Positions 59,829 through 64,000 of a DNA stretch of 64,000 nt are shown in pieces. The stretch is from Megasphaera stantonii (lineage in GTDB: Bacteria > Bacillota > Negativicutes > Veillonellales > Megasphaeraceae): contig NZ_CP029462.1 in the NCBI RefSeq assembly GCF_003367905.1, positions 2,232,001-2,296,000 of the forward strand, in the 5' to 3' direction. The translations under genes and the position numbers were made by a program. Every line of letters begins with the position of its first letter. Positions within the stretch are counted from its first letter, which is position 1. The notes under the pieces were generated by a model. It was given only the letters and a program-made list of their open reading frames with translations, was not told the origin of the DNA and made no database searches.

Positions 59829-60563
59829 ATGGCAGAATTATTAAACATAGAAGGGCTGAAAGTAGAAGTTGAAGGAAAGGAAATCTTAAAGGGATTGGAT
59901 TTAACCGTTCGTGCCGGCGAAGTTCACGTCATCATGGGAACGAACGGCGCAGGGAAATCGACGTTGTTCAACGCCGTCATGGGGCATCCGAAGTATACCG
60001 TTACAGGCGGCAGTATTTTCTTCGAAGGAAAGGATATTACGCGCATGCCCGTAGACGAACGGGCTAAGGCGGGAATTTTCATGGCTTTCCAGGCGCCCAT
60101 TGCCGTGCAGGGAATTTCTGTGGAGAACTTTACCCGCAGCGCTAAGAGCACGATAAGCGGCGAAACGCAGCGCATCATGCCTTTCCGTAAAAAGCTGAAA
60201 GCGCAGATGGAAGAACTGAAAATGGACAGCTCTTATGCTTCCCGCTACGTCAACGACGGATTTTCCGGCGGCGAACGAAAGAAGACGGAAATCCTTCAAA
60301 TGTGCATGCTGGAACCGAAGCTGGCCATGCTGGATGAAATCGACTCGGGTCTTGATGTCGATGCCGTCCGCGTCGTGTCGCAGACCGTGGCGAAATACCA
60401 CGACGAGGGGAATGCTCTCATGGTTATTACGCATCACAGTGAAATTTTGCAGGGCCTTCAGCCGGACGTGGTTCATGTCCTTATCGACGGAAAAATCGTC
60501 AAGTCCGGCGGTCCGGAATTGATCCAAGTCATCGAGGAAAAAGGCTACGACAGCTTTAGATAA
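59829..60563 (+). CDS. sufC: Fe-S cluster assembly ATPase SufC
   Basis: SufC is the ABC-type ATPase of the SufBCD scaffold that assembles Fe-S clusters. The 244-residue protein has Walker A GTNGAGKST near residue 38, the SufC-specific FMAFQAPIAVQGISVENF, the signature FSGGERKKTEILQM and Walker B LAMLDEIDSGLDVDAV. An AGGAG site precedes the ATG. It heads sufC-sufB-sufD-sufS, the order usual in Firmicutes apart from sufB's place. Confidence 0.97.
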   Translation: MAELLNIEGLKVEVEGKEILKGLDLTVRAGEVHVIMGTNGAGKSTLFNAVMGHPKYTVTGGSIFFEGKDITRMPVDERAKAGIFMAFQAPIAVQGISVENFTRSAKSTISGETQRIMPFRKKLKAQMEELKMDSSYASRYVNDGFSGGERKKTEILQMCMLEPKLAMLDEIDSGLDVDAVRVVSQTVAKYHDEGNALMVITHHSEILQGLQPDVVHVLIDGKIVKSGGPELIQVIEEKGYDSFR

Positions 60564-60585
60564 AGAGAAAGGCAGGTACCATGTC

Positions 60586-62031
60586 ATGACTACTATGGCT
60601 AATGCGGCGGAACAGAAGCGGAAAGACGAACGCAGGACGATCGAAGCGTTTTCTGATTTCAGCAATATATATAACTTTAAAAAGGACTTTACCTATTCCT
60701 ATAAAACCCAGGCCGGCTTGACGGAAGACATCGTCCGGACTATTTCGGCAGAAAAAAAAGAACCGAAATGGATGCTCGATTTCCGTTTGAAATCGCTGGA
60801 TATTTTTCACCATCTGGAATATCCTGTTTGGGGTCCCGATATCAGCGAACTCCATATGGACGACATCGTTACCTATGTCCGGCCCAATACGCAGATGAAA
60901 GCCAGCTGGGACGACGTGCCCGACGACATCAAGGACACCTTCGACCGACTGGGGATTCCCGAGGCGGAAAAGACGTCCCTGGCCGGCGTAGGAGCCCAGT
61001 ACGATTCGGAAGTCGTATACCACAGCATTCAGGAAGAGCTGGTGCAGCAGGGCGTCATCTACACGGACTTTGAAACGGCACTGCGGGAATACGGGGATAT
61101 CATTCAGGCTCATTTCATGAAGCTCGTGCCGCCGACGGATCATAAATTTGCCGCTCTCCACGGCGCCGTCTGGTCTGGCGGCTCCTATGTATACGTGCCG
61201 GCCGGTGTAGACGTATCCATTCCGCTGCAGAGCTATTTTCGCTTGAACGCGCCTGGAGCCGGCCAGTTTGAGCATACGCTGATTATTGTGGAAAACGGCG
61301 CGAAGGTGCATTTCATTGAAGGCTGTTCCGCGCCGAAATACAACGTAGCCAATCTCCACGCCGGCTGTGTCGAATTGTTTGTCGGCGACGACGCAACGCT
61401 GACCTACTCGACTATAGAAAACTGGTCGAAGAATATGTATAACTTAAATACGAAACGGGCGATTGTCGGCCGAAACGGCACGATCAACTGGGTGACAGGG
61501 TCCTTTGGTTCCCATACATCCTGCCTGTACCCCATGAGTATCCTGCAGGGAGAAGGGGCGCACTGCGAATTTACAGGCGTTACCTTTGCCGGGAAAGGGC
61601 AGTATCTCGATACGGGATCGAAAGTAGTCCATAACGCGCCGAAGACGACGAGCAATATCAATTCCAAATCCATCAGCAAGGACGGTGGTGTCTGCATATA
61701 CCGCGGCAGCGTCGTCATCAATCCCCGTGCCGAGGGGGCGAAGGCCAACGTCAGCTGCGAATCGCTGATGCTGGATGAAGAATCGCAGTCCGATACGATT
61801 CCGGCAATTGTCGTCAAGAATGACAATGTTGACCTTGGACATGAAGCGTCTATCGGCCGCATTTCCGACGAAGCTGTTTTCTATCTCATGAGCCGCGGCC
61901 TCAGCGAAGACGAAGCCAGGGCGATGCTGGTCAAGGGCTTCGTAGAACCCGTATCCAAAGCTCTTCCGCTGGAATACGCCGTAGAGATGAATAATCTGAT
62001 TAACCTCGAATTAAAAGGGTCTTTGACCTAA
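60586..62031 (+). CDS. sufB: Fe-S cluster scaffold protein SufB
   Basis: SufB is the main scaffold of the SufBCD complex. The 481-residue protein has the long N-terminal helical region, GVWSGGSYVYVPAGVDVSIPLQSYFRLN, the right-handed beta-helix core, KVHFIEGCSAPKYNVANLHAGCVE, and the C-terminal motif SDEAVFYLMSRGLSEDEARAMLVKGF shared with SufD. Start is an ATG 22 bases after sufC; a second ATG nine bases later is possible. The ribosome site is modest (GGCAGG). Confidence 0.96.
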   Translation: MTTMANAAEQKRKDERRTIEAFSDFSNIYNFKKDFTYSYKTQAGLTEDIVRTISAEKKEPKWMLDFRLKSLDIFHHLEYPVWGPDISELHMDDIVTYVRPNTQMKASWDDVPDDIKDTFDRLGIPEAEKTSLAGVGAQYDSEVVYHSIQEELVQQGVIYTDFETALREYGDIIQAHFMKLVPPTDHKFAALHGAVWSGGSYVYVPAGVDVSIPLQSYFRLNAPGAGQFEHTLIIVENGAKVHFIEGCSAPKYNVANLHAGCVELFVGDDATLTYSTIENWSKNMYNLNTKRAIVGRNGTINWVTGSFGSHTSCLYPMSILQGEGAHCEFTGVTFAGKGQYLDTGSKVVHNAPKTTSNINSKSISKDGGVCIYRGSVVINPRAEGAKANVSCESLMLDEESQSDTIPAIVVKNDNVDLGHEASIGRISDEAVFYLMSRGLSEDEARAMLVKGFVEPVSKALPLEYAVEMNNLINLELKGSLT

Positions 62032-62046
62032 GGAGGGGAGATATAC

Positions 62047-63138
62047 ATGAACGCAAAGACAAAACCTGTGATACAACTATATAATGAGCTTCCCCGGCCT
62101 ACATTTCGGACAATAAAAGTCAATAACTTGGAGCTTGAACCTCTGCCGGAACGGCCATCGGGCAGATATACGCCGCAGCATCAGTGTGAAGGGGACGTTT
62201 CCCTGTATTTTTATCAGGGAAACGGCATGCCCGACCTGGGAGAGTTTCAAGGGGCCAATGCCGAAGCGCTGGAACGGGCCCTGCGCCATGCCGATAAGGG
62301 ATGCGCCATTGAAGCCGAAGCGGGAGCCAAGGGGACGGCCCGCTTAGTATATGAAGTAAACGACGACCATCCGACGTTGAACCGGCAGCTTCGCATTACG
62401 GCCGGAGCTGGCAGCGACGTAACAGTATATTTAGTATTTGAAGGCGGCGCCGCTGGCGGCGAGGTAAACTTCCTGCATTACATCCGTGCAGAGGCAGGCG
62501 CTCATGTCAAAATCGTGAAGGTACAGCTTCACGAAGGCAATGTCCGCCACATCGAGCACCGGTATGCCGAAACTGCCGAAGGCAGTTCCGTCGAATACGT
62601 CAGCGCCGAGCTGGGGGCAAAGGAAGCCGTCGTATATTACAAAACGGATCTCCTGTACGATGAAAGCTCCTTTGACAGCAAAAGCTTGTATTTAGGCAAA
62701 GATAAGCAAATCGTCGATTTTTCCTACTGGATTCCCATGCAGGGCAAAAAGACGAAAGCCGACGTCGCCATAGCGGGGGCTTTGCAGGACGAAGCGAAAA
62801 AAGCTTTTCGCGGCACTATCGATTTCCTGCGGGGAAGCAAAAAGGCCGTCGGGTCTGAAGCCGATACGTGCATTCTCCTGAGTCCTAAAGTCCATTCGAT
62901 TTCCGTGCCCCTACTGCTGTGCAAGGAGGACGACGTCGTCGGCAATCATGCTTCCAGCGCCGGGCAGATTGACGAGGACACGCTGTTTTATCTCATGAGC
63001 CGCGGCTTCGACTATCAAGGCGCCCAGGCGATTATCGTCGAGTCCCATATCCGTCCTGTTGTCGACGCCTTAGGCGACGGCGCGCTGGCGGAGCGGGTGC
63101 TCCAAACCGTGCGAGAACGGATGAATTCCCAAGGATAG
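62047..63138 (+). CDS. sufD: Fe-S cluster assembly protein SufD
   Basis: The 363-residue protein is a shorter, diverged relative of SufB with the shared C-terminal block DEDTLFYLMSRGFDYQGAQAIIVESHIRPVVDAL and the LLCKEDDVVGNHASSAGQID stretch. It forms the SufBC2D complex. AAGGAGGGGAG precedes the ATG, 15 bases after sufB. Sequence conservation outside the C-terminal third is low, as is common for SufD. Confidence 0.93.
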   Translation: MNAKTKPVIQLYNELPRPTFRTIKVNNLELEPLPERPSGRYTPQHQCEGDVSLYFYQGNGMPDLGEFQGANAEALERALRHADKGCAIEAEAGAKGTARLVYEVNDDHPTLNRQLRITAGAGSDVTVYLVFEGGAAGGEVNFLHYIRAEAGAHVKIVKVQLHEGNVRHIEHRYAETAEGSSVEYVSAELGAKEAVVYYKTDLLYDESSFDSKSLYLGKDKQIVDFSYWIPMQGKKTKADVAIAGALQDEAKKAFRGTIDFLRGSKKAVGSEADTCILLSPKVHSISVPLLLCKEDDVVGNHASSAGQIDEDTLFYLMSRGFDYQGAQAIIVESHIRPVVDALGDGALAERVLQTVRERMNSQG

Positions 63139-63151
63139 AAAGGTGATAGCT

Positions 63152-64000
63152 ATGCTGAATGTACGCAATGATTTTCCCATTTTAACGAAACGGCACAACG
63201 GCCATCAGCTCGTGTATCTCGACAACGCGGCGACGACGCAGAAACCGCGGCAGGTCATTCAGGCCGTCGTCGATTTTTTAGAAAACCATAACGGCAACCC
63301 CCATCGCGGCGCTCATATCCTCAGCGTCGAAGCGTCTGAAGCCTATGATCAGGCGCGGGAAGCCGTGCGCCGGTTCATCAACGCCCGCAGCGGCGAAGAA
63401 GTCATTTTCGTACGCAATGCGACGGAAGGGATGAATCTCATCGCTCGGAGTTACGGCGAAACGCACTTGCAAAAGGGAGATAAAATTATCATCCCTATTT
63501 CAGAGCACCATGCCAACCTCGTGACATGGCAGCGGGTCTGCCGTGCGACCGGCGCGGAGCTGGTATATATGTATCTCGACGAAACAGGTCATTTTACGGA
63601 AGACGATTTGGCTAAGATTGATACATCTGCTAAAATCGTAGCCTTCGCCGGCGTCAGCAATGTGTTGGGCATGAAGGTGCCGGCTGAAAAAATCATTGAA
63701 CGAGCCCACGCTGTTGGAGCCGTCGTCGTGTATGACGGCGCGCAGGCGGTGCCGCATATGAAAGTCGACGTACAGGCGCTGGACTGTGATTTCATGGTTT
63801 TTTCCGGACACAAGATGCTCGGCTCTGCCGGTACGGGCGTCGTCTACGGCAAAAAAGAACTTCTTAATGACATGGAACCCTTCCTGCTGGGCGGGGACAT
63901 GATCGAATATGTACAGGAACAAACGACGACCTTCAACGTATTGCCTTTTAAATTTGAAGCCGGCACGGAAAACGTCGAAGGCGCCGTGGCCCTCCATGCG
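63152..64000 (+). CDS. sufS: Cysteine desulfurase SufS (3' end cut by window)
   Basis: SufS takes sulfur from cysteine for Suf assembly. The 283 visible codons run to the last base without a stop; full-length members have about 405 residues, so roughly 120 are missing, including the catalytic Cys. Visible features are LDNAATTQKP near residue 23, PHRGAHILS, RNATEGMNL, the SEHHANLV loop, VYDGAQAVPHM and the PLP lysine in FSGHKMLG (Lys221). AAGGTGA precedes the ATG by six bases, 13 bases after sufD. A SufU-type partner would be expected next. Confidence 0.96.
   Translation, partial: MLNVRNDFPILTKRHNGHQLVYLDNAATTQKPRQVIQAVVDFLENHNGNPHRGAHILSVEASEAYDQAREAVRRFINARSGEEVIFVRNATEGMNLIARSYGETHLQKGDKIIIPISEHHANLVTWQRVCRATGAELVYMYLDETGHFTEDDLAKIDTSAKIVAFAGVSNVLGMKVPAEKIIERAHAVGAVVVYDGAQAVPHMKVDVQALDCDFMVFSGHKMLGSAGTGVVYGKKELLNDMEPFLLGGDMIEYVQEQTTTFNVLPFKFEAGTENVEGAVALHA

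Noticed and set aside
1-64000. CRISPR arrays, transposons, prophage genes or toxin-antitoxin pairs
   Set aside because: No regularly spaced repeats, transposase or integrase signatures, terminal inverted repeats, or two-gene toxin-antitoxin layouts were seen on reading through both strands.

Overview
The window is an ordinary chromosomal stretch of a moderately GC-rich (a little over half G+C by eye), low-lineage Firmicute. The best inference is a Negativicute of the Megasphaera/Dialister type. The evidence is operon order of Bacillus/Clostridium style (radA-yacL-ispDF-gltX-cysS-mrnC-rlmB-rae1-sigH and rimP-nusA-rnpM-ylxQ-infB-rbfA-nrnA-truB-ribF), a T-box leader, strong AAGGAGG-type ribosome sites, frequent TTG/GTG starts, and the SCIFF peptide/maturase pair typical of Clostridia and Negativicutes. 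No insertion sequence, prophage, CRISPR array, rRNA or obvious pseudogene is visible. Both ends cut genes: recD2 at the left and sufS at the right.

Layout. 1-7.5 kb: recD2 (partial) and comF; a divergent two-gene unit of a SpeD-like protein lacking catalytic residues plus an HD-GYP protein; nadABC for de novo NAD; a PepSY lipoprotein. 7.6-16 kb: clpB, a Sel1-repeat protein, the glutamate carrier gltS, tmcAL (acetate-dependent tRNA modification) divergent from a lipoprotein and ackA. 16-29.6 kb: a HAD phosphatase, radA, yacL, an ispD-ispF fusion, gltX, T-box-controlled cysS, mrnC, rlmB, rae1, sigH, then secG, rnr and smpB. 29.7-34.4 kb: a phosphonate-type ABC transporter (phnDCEE) followed by an iron-type alcohol dehydrogenase. 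34.4-40.2 kb: a guanine-deaminase-like enzyme, a small zinc-ribbon membrane protein, polA, mutM, coaE, a lytic transglycosylase and tRNA-Leu(CAG). 40.2-48.9 kb: an unknown protein and the long transcription/translation operon rimP to ribF. 48.9-57.7 kb: a PLP aminotransferase, split transketolase behind a structured leader, an EamA exporter, pncB, a DraG-type hydrolase, larE, nth and an unknown protein. 57.7-64 kb: scfA-scfB with a small overlapping membrane ORF, then sufCBDS.

How it works together. Most of the window is core information processing: translation factors, aminoacyl-tRNA synthetases, RNA decay, DNA repair and polymerase. NAD metabolism appears twice (nadABC and pncB). Sulfur and Fe-S chemistry is prominent: sufCBDS, larE, the radical-SAM enzyme scfB, and the Fe-S enzymes NadA and Nth. 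The most interesting items are the catalytically stripped SpeD homologue co-transcribed with an HD-GYP protein, the scfA-scfB unit with its internal hairpin and overlapping 63-residue membrane ORF, an unassigned terminator-containing leader before the transketolase genes, and the phosphonate-type transporter coupled to an alcohol dehydrogenase. I did not find a clearly new multi-gene defence or mobile system.
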